Part shown: positions 23,769 through 36,055 of the stretch, piece after piece
Numbering within the stretch: position 1 is the first letter of the stretch
Layout: the number at the start of each line of letters is the position of its first letter
NCBI GenBank assembly: GCA_015680685.1
Contig: MNCI01018080.1
Coordinates: 474,120-538,119, forward strand
From: Gnetum montanum
Lineage: Eukaryota; Streptophyta; Gnetopsida; Gnetales; Gnetaceae
Reading direction: 5' to 3'
DNA length: 64,000 nt
Position numbers and translations under genes: made by a program
Notes under the pieces: generated by a model
What the model was told of the DNA's origin: nothing
The model's database searches: none
Seen by the model: the letters and a program-made list of their open reading frames with translations, nothing else

Positions 23769-24275
23769 TTGTTAAGAAATTATAAGTGTCAAAATGTTAT
23801 GTTAATGTTTTTTTTAATACTTTCCTCCAGTAGGATCCTACTTAGCCTAGTGCTCATTGTGGTTGAGCTAGTTGGCATTCTCTACTGTCTTAGTCAACCT
23901 ACAAACCATACCCTTCTTCTTAACTTGGCATTGGAGAAGACATCAGTGTGGTTTTACCCAAGGGTAAGGGACTTCCTTGCCTATCTTCTTAAGTACTTTA
24001 GTGTGATTATGTGGTTACACTTATTTGAGAAGATGGCTACAGTCATCATGAAGACCTTGTTGCCAGAGCCTGAATGCCTAGTTGCTCAGTTTATAATCAA
24101 TGGGCTAGAGATAGGTAGTAGGAGAACTGGTGGATTTCATCAGCCCATGATACCTTTCAAATATTTGGACCATTCCAGAGTTTTCATGATGCAACATGAA
24201 TAATACTCTAATGGTGGCACAAAGAGTCCACTCCTTATTCTAGAATCTTCTAGGAACTATGTACCGATTACAACG
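23769..24275 (+). pseudogene. Exon resembling an FCP1/NIF-type (HAD) phosphatase
   Basis: On plus, an exon seems to start after the acceptor ctccag (23831). The order of motifs fits the plant FCP1-like CTD-phosphatase domain. It has a hydrophobic strand ending VVELVGILYC (the DxDG/DLNG site, here with Glu), then PRVRDFLAYLLKYFSV followed by an aromatic stretch, then a Gly-rich loop with a Lys-containing helix. After a frameshift come NNTLMV and a degraded DDSP site with a Pro/Tyr-containing tail. The domain removes phosphate from Ser/Thr in its known relatives. The catalytic Asp is lost. A GT donor follows at about 24276. It lies antisense to E1 gag-pol. The call rests on motif order only; it could instead be an unrelated retroelement ORF. 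Confidence 0.45.
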
Positions 24276-24340
24276 GTAAGCAAGGCTATTATAGGTTTTA
24301 ATATTTTGGTTTTATCTCATTTAGTCTTCTCTTTTCTAAT

Positions 24341-25135
24341 TGATGAGTGGCAAGGTACCCCTACACTCAACCATACGAATATGAGCATAACACGTGCGAT
24401 CTGATCGAACTCTACAAACTAAGTGCCTACACGCCTCATGGAACACTTAAGGTTAATTATTAGTTGTCTTCCCAGACTTACTTGTATTTGTCACGGTGTA
24501 TGGTTAAGTAAGTCTAAGGTATATGATTTTTATAGTCTTTTTATGTTTTATCTCCTATGCTATTGAGGTGAAGGGTTGAAGAGACTAATTACTAACTCTA
24601 AGTAACTAACTAAGTCTAAATTAACCTAGCATCAGCATCCGTTCCCACTTACCATTCACACATTAAACCAATGCAACCATGGTTACCAAACGCTAGTCAT
24701 TGCTAGGATCACCACACGTAACACATATGCTCAAAGCGGTCATACTGAGGCACTTAACTAGGAGAGAAGGGTTGAGAAAGATTTAATTCCTAATAAAGCA
24801 TGTAAATGATAAACAATAAATAACAATAAATAGAAGTCCTAATCAGCCTATTCCATGCACTGCAAGGTTTATCCAAGAAGCTCGTCTTTATTTCCGTACA
24901 CAAATATGTGTTCAGGTACAATATATGCTCGAATAAATATCTGTTCACTTTGGAGTTCCTACTGCGGGCACATGGAAAATATTCTATCTCTAGAGGGATC
25001 AAACTACCAGAGTTTCACTATGATCTAAGCCTAGGATGGGAAACAAGGGAGAGCTGCCTCTTATTTATAGATATGATGGCGCACTGCGATATCGCATATG
25101 CGATATTGCGTCCCATGCAATATCGCATCCCATCA
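24341..25135 (-). mobile_element. Solo LTR, family B
   Basis: 795 bp from TGATGAGTGG to CATCA, matching the LTRs at 1-182 and, less closely, 26827 and 29037. Neither side shows a primer site or polypurine tract, so it looks like a solo LTR. The flanks ctaat and ctagc share three of five bases, a possible decayed target duplication. It interrupts what appears to be an intron of the antisense gene. TATA box at 25072-25079 on minus. Confidence 0.7.
25084..25130. promoter_or_regulatory. ATATCGC palindrome cluster in the solo LTR
   Basis: Four GATATCGC/GCGATAT-type units, two of which have lost a CpG to TG or CA. They lie just upstream (sense) of the TATA box. Confidence 0.55.
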
Positions 25136-27799
25136 CTAGCTTATTGGTTTCACATGTATTTTGTAAGTATAGGATCAATGATCAAGGTTTGATCAAACCT
25201 TGGTGGTAGCCCATATTTCATTGAATGAATTCACCAAGGGCCCCAAGATTAGATGTGTTGTCTTTGAATAGCTAAGAGGAGAGTCGGATGAATACCCAAC
25301 TAGATTTGACCCTATTTACAAGAAGTGTGCGGCTACCAAAATAGCACATAGATGGTGGTTATGAGAAATTAGGTGCACTTTTATGCTAAAGGTTTTATGG
25401 TTACTTAGGCTTTAATTAAATTTTTATGGCCAAAGCATAGTTGTATTGATGTTAAGCACTTGTATTTTTCTTATAGGGCCTTCCACTTCTGTAGATGTTA
25501 TCATACCACTCATTAGACCTTTTGTGGAGAATCTCATGCTAAAGTTCAATGAGGTGGGACTAGCATAGGAATGGTTAAGGGAGAATACATCTAAAGACAT
25601 TCAAGAAAACATTGTTTGTGCAATTTTGCTTGAGATCTTCATGGTTCCCAATCCTATCATCCCTTCTATAAAGATGTTGAACATCATTGACTCTTTTGAT
25701 GAAAAAGTTGATGTGTTCCACACCACAGTATGAGGCCTATCCATTGCTATTGCCATTAGGGCATCTACCTTCCATGAGTTATTTTGTGTTTCCTTTTATG
25801 GGATAAGAGTTGCCACCAAATCAATGAAAGAGGTAGGCCATTGTATAGAGGTTGAGAAATGGCTTGGTGCTACTAACAGCCACTTTAGTCTTACTTGCAG
25901 TAGCTTTATGAACCTTGATGCAAAAGATTCTTATCCCTTGTTTAGATCTAGGGTAATTTTTCAAATTATTGTCACAAAATAAGGTGATTGGCATTGTGCA
26001 GGGATGAACCTTCAAGAAAGTCATGATGGAGGAAACTTGTTTTAACTAGGCTATTTCCTTAGCTACAAGCCTTAAATAGGAAATCCTCAAAATTCATGTA
26101 GACTCTTCCACAATAGTCCACATGCAACATGCATTTTTTGTAGGCTATTTGAAGAGGTTTGCAAAATTTTTGGTGGTGAAGAAAGGTGGATCATTGGTGT
26201 GCTAGGATCCACAACAACTATTTAGGCCTTGGATAAAGCATCTTTATCCAATCATGAGGGCCTAAAACCCATAGGAGAGTATGGGAGACTCACTATCCAT
26301 GACCAGTAAAATTCTTGATGTTAGTTAGGGTGAATCTCCTAAGAGCATGGAAAAGGTACCTCTTACATTTCTAGAAAACATCAAGAGGGTCCAATAATTA
26401 GGTGTCGAAGCCATTGGAGCAGTGAGGGCTACCCTAAAGAGGCCTATAGAAGAAGCATCACTAGTAGTAGAGCCACCATCCAAGCAAAAGATTGTTTTTA
26501 AGATCCTACACTCAGACCAAGTAGTCATAGGTACTCTTCAACTATGCTTTCTTTTCTTTTGGTTATGTTTTTGTTCTATGACTATTCATGCTAACTTATC
26601 TAATGGTTTATGGTTATAGATCAATAGAGAAACCTAGCATTGCAAGCTGCCACTGCTAAAGAAGAATAAAGGCAAGTAGAGGAGGCACATAGGCATGCTA
26701 AGGAGGAAGAGAAGAGGTGTAGGGTTGAGGTAGAGGAAGAACATAGGTGTGTAGAGGAGGAACTTTTGCAACAAGATATGTGTGATCTTGATGCCTTGTT
26801 TGGTGGATCATTGCTTGGGAAATGTTTGATAAGTGGCAAGGTACCCCTATGTTCAACCATATGAATCACAAAGCGTTCACATGCGATTTGGTCAAATTTC
26901 GTGAACTTTATCGTTTCCAATGCACTAGGCCTTTTAGTAAGTGAATATAGCCTTAAGATCATTTATTGTCTTCCCAATTAAAATTGTGGCATTCATTGAT
27001 ATGGTTAAGTGTAACTGAGGCATTTTATTTTTATCATTTTTATGTTTTATAGTAGGGTGCTTGAATTGTAGATAAAAAGTGATTTGATTAACTAATCTAA
27101 ATTAAATAATTAACTAATAATTTTACTAATCCTAACATAAGTATCTATTCCCACTTTATTTACATGTCTTAAACCCACATATGTGCTACTAGGCAACCAA
27201 GCGCTATGCTACTGGGTGTACCAAGTAATAACACTGTTGGGATTACCAAGCAAATACATTTTACGCTCGAAGCGATTGTACTTATGTGTGTAATCTATTT
27301 GGCTCAGTTGCATCATTCACATCATAACTAGGAAATAGTTAATAACTAATCAAAATAATTTAATAAATAATTGGAAATAGTAAATGCATAAATAAAATGG
27401 CTAATCTATCTAAAGTGTTGCAAGGTTTATCAAAAAGTTCATCTTTATTTCCACACAAACTATTGTGCTCAAGTATAATAATGCTCGAATAAAGATCCAT
27501 ACACTCAATAAATCCTACTATGGGCACTTGGGGGAAAAAATTTCGAACTTTCAAATGGAAAACATGCAAGAGCTTCACTACTACTAAAATCTAAATTTCC
27601 ATAAATGCAACTAGTAGGCACATATTTATAGGCAATAGACAAACACTAGGTCAATGGGGCATTAGTGTAGGAATGAATAGTATCAGCCCATGGTGGCATC
27701 CAAGGGTTCATGTACTTCATGTTTTCAACTTTGGATTTGCTTTCTTAGATTAGACACTCTAAAGTACATTTGGTATTTGCCATTGAATAGTTCTAACAT

Positions 27800-28400
27800 G
27801 GTACTTCATCTATGGATAGATTCTGGCTCTAAGGACCGGTAGCAACTTTTAGCTTCTTTAATGACTATCCTTGGAAAAAGCTTGAGTTCTTGCCACTCAT
27901 TTTCTATGTTCTCTAAGCCACAGGCATCTTGAAAAGCTTGTAGATGTGTATGTGGATTAGAGTTGTATCTCCCCTTAAATCTTGGGATATTGTTCATATC
28001 TAGGTGCTTGATCTAACTATCCTTCATATGCCTGGTTGGGATTTTCATTACCTCTACAATGTTGTGTACTTCAAGTTGCCAATAAAGTTTCATCATCATC
28101 GCTATGTTGATGACATCAATGATGGTTTTGGCCACCCCTTTGATTTTGGTGGCCTTCACAATCATTGTTATTTCGTTGATCACCTTCATCACAGTTGTTC
28201 CAATGGCAACTTCCATGAGAATTGTTAGATGAAGAGGAATGTTTGGAATCAAATGAAGAGGATGAAGAGGAAGGTGGACCACCACTCCCACTATGGTATC
28301 CATCATCACTCTTATGCTTATTATGATCACCATCCTTTACTCCCTTTCTATTGTGATGTTTACCCAAGTCCCTACCTTGGCTATCACTCTATCCTAAACC
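27800..28400 (-). pseudogene. E5 gag, N-terminal half
   Basis: On minus, a disordered Ser/His/Asn-rich segment (28116-28367) is followed, after stops, by a Ty3-type capsid start at 27806-27997. That start has IPRFKGRYNSNPHTHLQAFQ, a DACG turn, LFPRIVIKEA and YRSLEPESIH. The frame ends just where the capsid should continue, near the left LTR. Gag would form the particle that packages the element RNA. E4 retains the complementary later part of a related gag. Confidence 0.65.
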
Positions 28401-29017
28401 TAGTTTATTAAGAGTGGATTGTAGGGTCAGGTTCACACCCTGGCCATCAATAGCAGGGGGTGGAGAATCTTCATATTTAGAACCTTCTAAGGGAGGATCC
28501 TCATTGTCCTCTTGATTTAGTAGGAATAAGGAGTTAGTGTAATGTTTTCCCTTTGTAGCTTCATGAAGTTTCTCCTAACGTTTATCTCACTTATGTTGTG
28601 TTTTAGTGGGATAGTAGTTCTAAGTGTCATATCCATCCATAATGTATTCTTCATGAAGATCTACTATGCCCAACTTCTTAAGGATTCTGAATAGCATCAT
28701 GGGAAAAGTCGATTAGGGGGCAAGATGACATTACCCTTCATATCATGCCATCACATTTGTTTATCCTAATGTAGGATGAAGGTGAAATTTGGCACAAAAT
28801 CATTTGGATGGGCATATACCACCTTGAATTCTTGTGCGACCAGTCATCTAGTATCTATAGGCTTGTGAGAAGAAGAAGATATTTTACAAAACAAAATGAA
28901 ATTGTCAATGTGCTTTTATAATTCTATGTATAGTGGGAATGATATTAACCTTTAGGTTCATACAACCATATAATGGTATTCACGCAAACCTAAATAGCAC
29001 ATGTTCCACAAACAAAG

Positions 29018-29036
29018 TCCTCGACAATGATGTCAA
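29018..29036 (-). promoter_or_regulatory. E5 primer-binding site
   Basis: The minus strand reads TTGACATCATTGTCGAGGA next to the LTR, close to the E4 site TTGGTGCCATTATCGAGGA at 45186. This is the same type as plant Ty3 elements whose site begins TGGCGCCGTTG. Confidence 0.55.
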
Positions 29037-29839
29037 TGATGAGCGATGAGGTACCCCTATGCCCAACCATACGATTCATGAAGCGTTCACATGCGATCCA
29101 GTTGAATTTTGTGGACTTTATTGTTTCCAGTGCACTAGCCCTTTTAAGAAGTGAATCTAGCCTTAAGGTCAATCGTTGTCTTCCTAATTACACTTGTGAC
29201 TTTCATTGGTATGGTTAAGTGTAACTAAGGCATTTTATTTTTGTCATTTTTATGTTTTATAGTTGGGTGCTTGAATTATAGATAAAAAGGGATTTGATTA
29301 ACTAATCTAAATTAACTAATTAACTAATCATTTTACTAATCCTAATATAAGTATTTGTTCCCACTTTTTGTACACATCCTGAACCCATGTATCTACTACT
29401 AGGTGACCAAGCATTACACTACTGGGTGTACCAAGCAATAATGCTACTAGGATTACCAAGAGAATATGTGTTATGCTCGAAGTGGTCATACTTATGTGTG
29501 TAATCTATTTGGCTTAATTGCATCATTCACATAATAACTAAGAAATATTTATTAACTAATTGAAGGCATTTAATAAATAATTGGAAATAATAAATGCATA
29601 AATAAGATGGCTAATCTATCCAAAGTGCTATAAGGTTTATTAGAAAGCTTGTCTTTATTGCCACACATACTATCGTACTCAGGGACAATAATGCTCAAAT
29701 AAAGATCTATACACTCAATGACTCTTGTTGTGGGCACTTAGGGGAAAAAATTCTAACTTTCGAATGGAAAAAATGCAAGAGCTTCACTGCTACTGAAATC
29801 TAGATTGCCATAGCTAGCAGGCACATATTTATAGGTGAC

Positions 29840-29951
29840 CAACATACACTATGTCAATAGGGCCTCATCGACATAGGATAAGATGCATTGATGGGGCCTT
29901 GTTGACGTGGTTTATGAGGCCTCATCGACGCAGTCAACCAACAATGACTCA
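29840..29951. repeat. U3 repeats in the E5 right LTR
   Basis: Three degenerate 35-40-bp units around GGCC-TCATCGACG occupy the place that the ATATCGC cluster has in the LTRs at 1 and 24341. They lie just upstream (sense) of the TATA box at 29826-29833. Confidence 0.55.
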
Positions 29952-31794
29952 TTAGTGTTCAATTAAAATCCCCAATGATGATGAAGATGATCATGAGAAT
30001 GAAGTGAAAAGCACAAGTATGCTTATGCTCTACTTGTTATTGCCTACAGTATGATGTTTGATTTTACAGTGCTTACTTATCCAATAATTGTTATGCTTGT
30101 TGTAGTTCTTGAGCTAGTAGTAGAGGCCCCTATAATTGAGTTTCCCTTGAAACCATGGGTAGAGGTCTTGGACAAGATAGAATTCATGCATGGGATGGCA
30201 AAGGACATTGTTGGTTAGTTGCAATCGGTTGCACCCAAAATCAGTAAGAACTATGTTTTACTATGCTTTAGTAATTTTACTATGAAATGTATTTTATGCT
30301 ACAACTATGTTGTATATTAAGTTTATGATTATTATTTTTGTTCTTTTGAGTGCCATCAGTCACATGGAATCTAGCCCAAGACATGGAATTTGACTCCTTG
30401 CCTAAATGTCCTCCTAACACCACACATGTTCCCTTAGACCTTTATGAAACTGCCACCGATCCAGCACTGATCTAGAAGTTTCATGTGCTAAAGCTTTATA
30501 GAATATTTAAAGGTCTAATGAATCCCTATGGGAGTAGGTTATGGCCTTGAAGAAGGAAAATAAAAGATAAACTAAGAGGATCCAGGATCTCGAAAAGCAT
30601 AAGGCCTTTGTGGATGCTGAAGTGGAGAACTCAGGGGCCTTACAGACTAAATAGATCATGTGGACCTACTACTAGCATACTATCCATGATAAAATTTCTC
30701 TTTCTCGAGAGTTGCATGATCAACAAATGCAGATGGACTTGATTTCTCATAAGGCATAGGATTGGAAGGATTATTATGCTTGGGTCTTGGAGTGGGGTAA
30801 TACATAAAGGGACCATAAACACAAGTATAAGGTCAATTGAGATGCCTATTTGAAATGGCTAAATAAGGAGACAATTGAATGGCAAAAGAGAGATATGTTT
30901 ATTCAAGGCATTCAAGCTAAGAGTGTTTTTAACCTCTTTGAAAGCACTCTAATAGTGGTTGAGTCTCTTACTTCACAAATCACCATAGCTGTAGATGAGG
31001 TTTCTACAACTACTATCTCATGGGAGCCACCATCATGGATAGGTGTGGGTAGAACCAATATCCTCAAAAGCATTAATTTAGGGGACATTGACTAGGCCAA
31101 TATGATAGAAGACCAGATCCTTCAACATTTGAAGGTTGGCCTTCAACATCTTCCCCAAGAGTTCAAAGAGTTGGATTCTCCATAGGTATGATGGCTTTTA
31201 TGTTTTGCACTTTTTAAGTTTTAGTTTTTTATTTTATTTATTATTATTTTTTTGTTTTGCATGGTTCATGTTACTATTTTGGTCATTATGGTTACTAACT
31301 GGTTGTATGTTGCTATCTTATAGGCATTTTATGATGTTGGTGGCCTAGTGTTGTAGGTGATCACGATGATGATGCACCATCACCTCCTCCTCTGAATGTT
31401 CCCTTGGCACCATTAGATGCATGATGCAATAGTATTTCTTATTTATTTCATTTTATGTTTGAGATTGTATGGCTTATGTTAGCCAACATTTGAATTATAG
31501 TCACTTTATCATTTATGGTTAATAGTTTTAACACTTATGCTACACAATGTGGTCATGCTATATTATTTTATTTTAAGATGTTTTAAATTTTAATTTTTGA
31601 TTTTGGTTTTGGTTATGGTTATATATGTTATTGATTGCTTTATTATTTTAAGGTTCTAAGGTTGCATGTGTTAAAAATGTCAGTGTGTAATGTCGCTATG
31701 TTGGCTATGTCAAGAACTATAAGATTATGAATAAGCAAGGGCTACTTGCCATTTTTTTAATAAAAGAAAAGGCATGATAGGCTATACATTTATC

Positions 31795-32130
31795 ACCAGT
31801 TGAAGGCCATGGTGGGCTAAGATGCTAGTTTACAGTCTTAGCAGACTATGATGCCATTTAGACTCTTAGTGGACTAGAATACCAATTTAAAGTCTTAGTG
31901 AATTGTGATACCAATTTAAAGTCTTAGTAAGCTAAAATGCTAGTTTTAAGTCTTAGTGGATTGTGATGCTAGTATAAAGTCTTAGTGGACTATAATGCTA
32001 GTTTAGATTCTTAGCAGATTACGATGCTAATTTAAAGTCTTAGTGGACTAGTATACCAATTTAAGGCCTCAACAAGCCACTATGCTAGTTTAAGGCCTCC
32101 ATAGGCCATGAAATTGCCAATTTTAGGCCA
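31795..32130. repeat. About 30-bp tandem repeat between protease and antisense gene
   Basis: Around ten degenerate units (CTAGTTTAAAGTCTTAGTGGACTATGATG-like), the same family as 13360-13620 and 55905-56270. The stretch 32131-32680 next to it is T/A-rich with no gene and matches E2 at about 56275-56600. Confidence 0.85.
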
Positions 32131-32679
32131 TGGTGGGCCCTCAAAGTTTTATTTTTTTTGGTAAAATTTTTCTTTTTTTCAATTTTTATGATTTTTTTCA
32201 AATTTATGACTTTTTTATATAGATTTTTTTTCATCATGCATAAAAGTAACAAAAAAGAAAGGTTGTAATACATAAATAAAATGCAAATGAAAGTAGAAAT
32301 CTAGGCTACTTGGATGAAGAGTAAAATAAAATACACAAACAAGCATAATAAAATAGCTAAGAAAGGTTGAGCTACATGGTTATCGACTACATGGTTATAG
32401 AGACATGGGGTGGAAGGGTTAAGGGATACTTCACTTGTGTAAATGTTTTCTAATTTTTGAAAGATTAGGAAACAAGTAAGGTATACTTTGCATAATTTTA
32501 TATTCACCATTGCCTTTGCTAACAATGTTAAATGGGAGTTCATCCCATGAAGCATCTTGCTACCCATCATTGTTGTTATTGATTTTCTACTTTGTCTCAG
32601 GTCATTGGGTTTTGTGATTGGGAGCTTCTTCTTGAAACTCCACTTTAGACCCTTGCTCTATGTCCATGTTGTTAACAAC

Positions 32680-33030
32680 TAGGGGCACCATGTTATCACC
32701 ATGAATGATGATCTCACCTCCTTCATAAGGAAGGTGAATCTCTTGGTGGATAGGAGAAGACAAAGCTCGTAACTAAGCCAACCAAAGTCTTCCTAGGATA
32801 AGGTTAAACCCAGGCACCTCCTCCACCACCAAGAAATTTGTAGTCATGGGGAATTCCTCCCTAGCCACAAAATATAAGGAGATGGACCCTTTAACAACAA
32901 CCCTTGATTGGTTGAAAGAGTTGAGAGAAACCATTGATTTTTGTTGTATTTTCTCCATCAAGCCTAATCATTCAATGATGGTACATGGGATAACGTTAGT
33001 AGCCACACCATCATCTACATGCACTCAATG
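32680..33030 (-). pseudogene. E1 aspartic protease (broken)
   Basis: The minus frame shows VHVDDGVATNVIP with the active-site DDG at 33007-33015, then SFNQSRVVVKG, and the closing NLILGRLWLA at about 32790-32815, which is the retropepsin ILGR signature. One stop lies between. The protease would process the Gag-Pol polyprotein. Normally RT follows within a few hundred bases in Ty3 elements, but here a repeat, the antisense gene and the satellite intervene before RT. Confidence 0.8.
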
Positions 33031-33239
33031 CATCTTGAATTTCCCTATGCATATGGTTATGAATATAGGAGTCCTACTAATTTTTTCATTTTGGGGATTA
33101 ACCTTAATTTTGCTATCATGAAATGTCAGGGGTGTTGACTTCCCCTTCCTAGGTATGGGAGGAACCATCACTACATGGATGGATTCCTGATTAGTAGAGA
33201 TATCTTCACCAATAGGGGTAGAAGTGAGCATTTTGACTA

Positions 33240-36055
33240 ACACATCTCAATGTGTGCCAGAAGTAGGTCATACAAGCTTAGAGTAGTGTTCTTTTTCTTA
33301 AGAGATTGTCTAACCTGATCTATTACATTTGAGGAAGGTTTTCTCGTTGATCGCAAGCTTGTTGCCCTGGTTGTGCTTCACCTCCTCCATGTGCCCCAAA
33401 ATGCATACTTCAATCTTAGGTGGTCATTATTGGGGTTTCTTCTTGTTCTTCTAGTCATGAGCTTTGGGATTCTCCTGTGGTTTGCTGTTTGGTGTGGGTT
33501 GAGTAGAGGAGGTCATGGGTATAGCCAATATGGAAGTGGGCTTTGGTGGGCCCACTTCCTTTTGTGCCTCCATATGCTTGTCATCCTTATTGTTGGGATT
33601 TTGCTTTTTCTTCTTCCTTTACTTGTTTCGAGCTTTTTGGTTGTTAGTTGTTGATTATGAGGAAGATGCAACAACATTAACCACCATAGGAGGTTGTTGC
33701 ATGGTTTTATTAGTTGGTGAGGCTATGGCTAGTTGGGCTATTATGGGCTGGGGCACCCTAATGATAAATGGTTCCTTGGGAGCCACTTGTGATGGAATCC
33801 TTACAAAAAAATGGGATCTTGACCTAGTGGAAGCTAAAGAAGCCCTTTCGCCATAGGGAAATATGCAAATCACAAATGGTTCTCTTGAGGATCTCCAATT
33901 ATTATCTATGTTAAATGTTAATATGATATATGTAGTGTTAGCATTCAATTGGTCTTTGTACACCTACATCGATTGGTTTTGAGGTTGAACAAGGTTAGAT
34001 GCATCTAGAACCAACTCTCCCCTATATATCATCTTCTACAAGTCATCCTTTAGCATAAGGTAGAAGTCTGTGTCATGATCGAGAAATTGGTGCTAGTGGT
34101 AAAAGCAATCTATCTTAAAGTATTTAGGCATCTTTTATTGCTTGAGTGAGGTGCTTGGCTATTTCACAAAGTCTATCATATTTCTTTTAGGAATCTTTAG
34201 ACATTTATTTGTATTGGATACATCCACTTTTCAAAGGTTGATCTAACAACTCTGATGCTTTTAATGATAGTGCAATGTATTTAGACTTGTCCTTCCTTTC
34301 AAAATTGGATTTGGTCATTGTTGATGTAGTGGCCTCAAAGGCTGTAGGTTAGTTGTCATAGTTATGATTGGTGGTGATCTTGGGTGGATTGTTCCTTGGC
34401 CCTTGGCTAGTGGTCTTGGCCTCTACAATTTCTACAGTCATATTATTATGTTTGCCTTTCTCCTTGTCTTTCCATGTATGTTGGTTTTTGTATGCTATGT
34501 AGGCTAGGTCATGACTAGCCTCCACAGCATCTTCTATATTCTTAGTTTTGAAGAATGCTTGGCTAAGCAACTACGAATCAAGGTAGTAAAGTTTAGACTT
34601 GATAAAGTCATTAACTACCCCCCTTAAATATAGCCAAAAGGTGACTTTCAACTATGGGCTTTGGTATTTTTTTCAAAAGTCCATTCCATCATTGGATGAA
34701 CTTCTATATAGGCTTAAGGGATCCCTACTTCACCTTCACGAGTTAGTCAAGCATGGTGTCAGGCTTTAAGTTATACTTGAAGTGATTAATAAACTAAGCT
34801 ATCAAGTCTTCAAGGAAGGTTATTAACCCTCTAGGTAATGCTCGATACTAATCAAGCACTTTTCTAGTTAATGACATCAGAAGAATCTTCATGATGGTAT
34901 GAGGTCATAGCTGCAATAGCAAGCTCTTAGATTTGAAGGTTATAAGGTGAGCATTAGGGTCACCTTCTTCATTGTATTTAGTAAACTAGGGAATAGGGAC
35001 AATAGGAGGGAGTATCAAAGGTGGGACCACAAGACTAATAGGATCATCTTGGTAGAAGTCCATGATCTTTACACTTTGGGATGTAGAGGCTTTAAGCTTC
35101 TTTAACTCCTTTGTTAGGTCTTGGATCATCTGGAAGGCTTGGTTCAAGCCCTATAGTGGTCTCATTGGCTATGAGGCATGCACATATGGTTTTGATATCA
35201 ATTGTGAGACTTGAGGCCTTGTTAAGGGTTTCATAACAAAAGGAAGGGGTTGTGTTATGGTTGTGACTTGTGGGCCAAACAAAGAAAAGGATGTCTATGC
35301 TAGTACTTGAGGCACAAATAAGATAAAGGGGGCATGTGACTGCTATGTTTCTTAGGGACTCATAGTGGGCTGCGTGTTTGTAGTTAGTGGAATTGTAGTA
35401 GTAAAATCCACCATTGATGGTTTTATATATTGAGATTGTATTGTAAATGGCATCGATGTGTTATGATTTATTTTTTGTCACATTTCTTGAGTTTGATATC
35501 TGGCTATAATAGGTGTGGGGTCTATTGTAGTAGGGTAGGAAGTAGTGGAAAATGGTGGACCATGCCCGTGAAGAAAACAAAAGCATTGGAGGAAGGCTAT
35601 ATGACCTTGGGGGATGTTTGTTATAAAAATGCTCCTAGGATGTCTTTAGGCTTAGATTCTACCTTAAATTCATCCTTCTCTTCTTGTTGTCCCTCAAAGC
35701 TATGCTTGTCATCTTCTTCTTCCATGGTAATCATTTAGGCTAGGATGCTAGCATAGATGTTAGTAAGAGAAATTTGATCATATGGGGAAGGGATGTACTC
35801 TTTTCCACTCCTATGTATGAGCTCAAACTCCCTCTTGGCCTCGACTTCAATTCGTGGAATTAACATGCTTGCCTATCTTTTAGCACAAATGAAGTTATAA
35901 TGATCTTCATTTATACTTGTGAAATTAGGACTTTTTCCCCTGACTCTTAAATATCACCTACACTCCATGATGCAGGGTTTTGGATCACAACCTATTTATT
36001 TAACCTATCATCATTATAGTTGTAAGGAAACTTAGTTGATCGTGAGAGAGACATG
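33240..36055 (-). pseudogene. E1 gag (broken)
   Basis: The retrotransposon capsid domain is readable at about 34580-35050 on minus. It has FTKYNEEGDPNAHL, MSLTRKVLDWYRALPRG (W read through a stop), EDLIAxF and HFKYNLK. Next comes a nucleocapsid-like region near 33980-34110 with YHxHQFLDHDT and KMIYRGELVLDASN, the Tat-style CHHD variant. Upstream sequence to about 36055 starts MSLSRSTKFPYNYNDD. Several stops and a frameshift are present. Upstream of gag, 36060-37090 is a non-coding leader rich in aatggaa and ggtaagg blocks. Confidence 0.75.

Larger units (their letters stand above)
26827..29951 (-). mobile_element. E5: gag-only family-B element, 3.1 kb
   Basis: Two LTR copies, about 26827-27661 and 29037-29951, share the TGATRAG start, the gaagcgttcacatgcgat block and the TATA box. 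The right one is preceded, read on minus, by a primer site (29018-29036). Only the first part of a gag lies between; there is no pol. The inner end of the left LTR and the outer end of the right LTR are approximate, and no target duplication could be confirmed. It sits in the antisense gene of E1, after the coiled-coil exon. Confidence 0.7.
25240..31434 (+). pseudogene. Antisense intron-bearing gene of E1 (aORF)
   Basis: A gene on the strand opposite to gag-pol. Readable exons include 25480-26030 (PSTSVDVIIPLIRPFVENL..., coherent with few stops), about 26620-26815 (a charged coiled coil, RQVEEAHRHAKEEEKR), about 30540-31185 (helical; LNKETIEWQKRDMFIQGIQA) and a Pro-rich, acidic C-terminus ending at TGA 31432-31434. 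Likely introns with GT...AG ends are 25373-25476, 26531-26619, 30244-30359 and 31186-31323. Stops and E5 break it. Extra antisense ORFs are known in Tat relatives such as Retand and Grande, usually 3' of pol; this one is between protease and pol. Function unknown. E2 keeps a short version ending similarly at 55669. Confidence 0.55.

Noticed and set aside
28004-28228. His/Tyr-rich plus ORF
   Set aside because: Shadow of the E5 gag on minus, which has the matching capsid motifs and primer site.
31136-31348. Hydrophobic plus ORF resembling a membrane protein
   Set aside because: It lies mostly in the T-rich interval bounded by GT at 31186 and AG at 31323, more likely an intron.
33373-33856. Overlapping hydrophobic plus ORFs
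   Set aside because: Antisense shadow of E1 gag; T-rich reading gives Leu/Phe runs.
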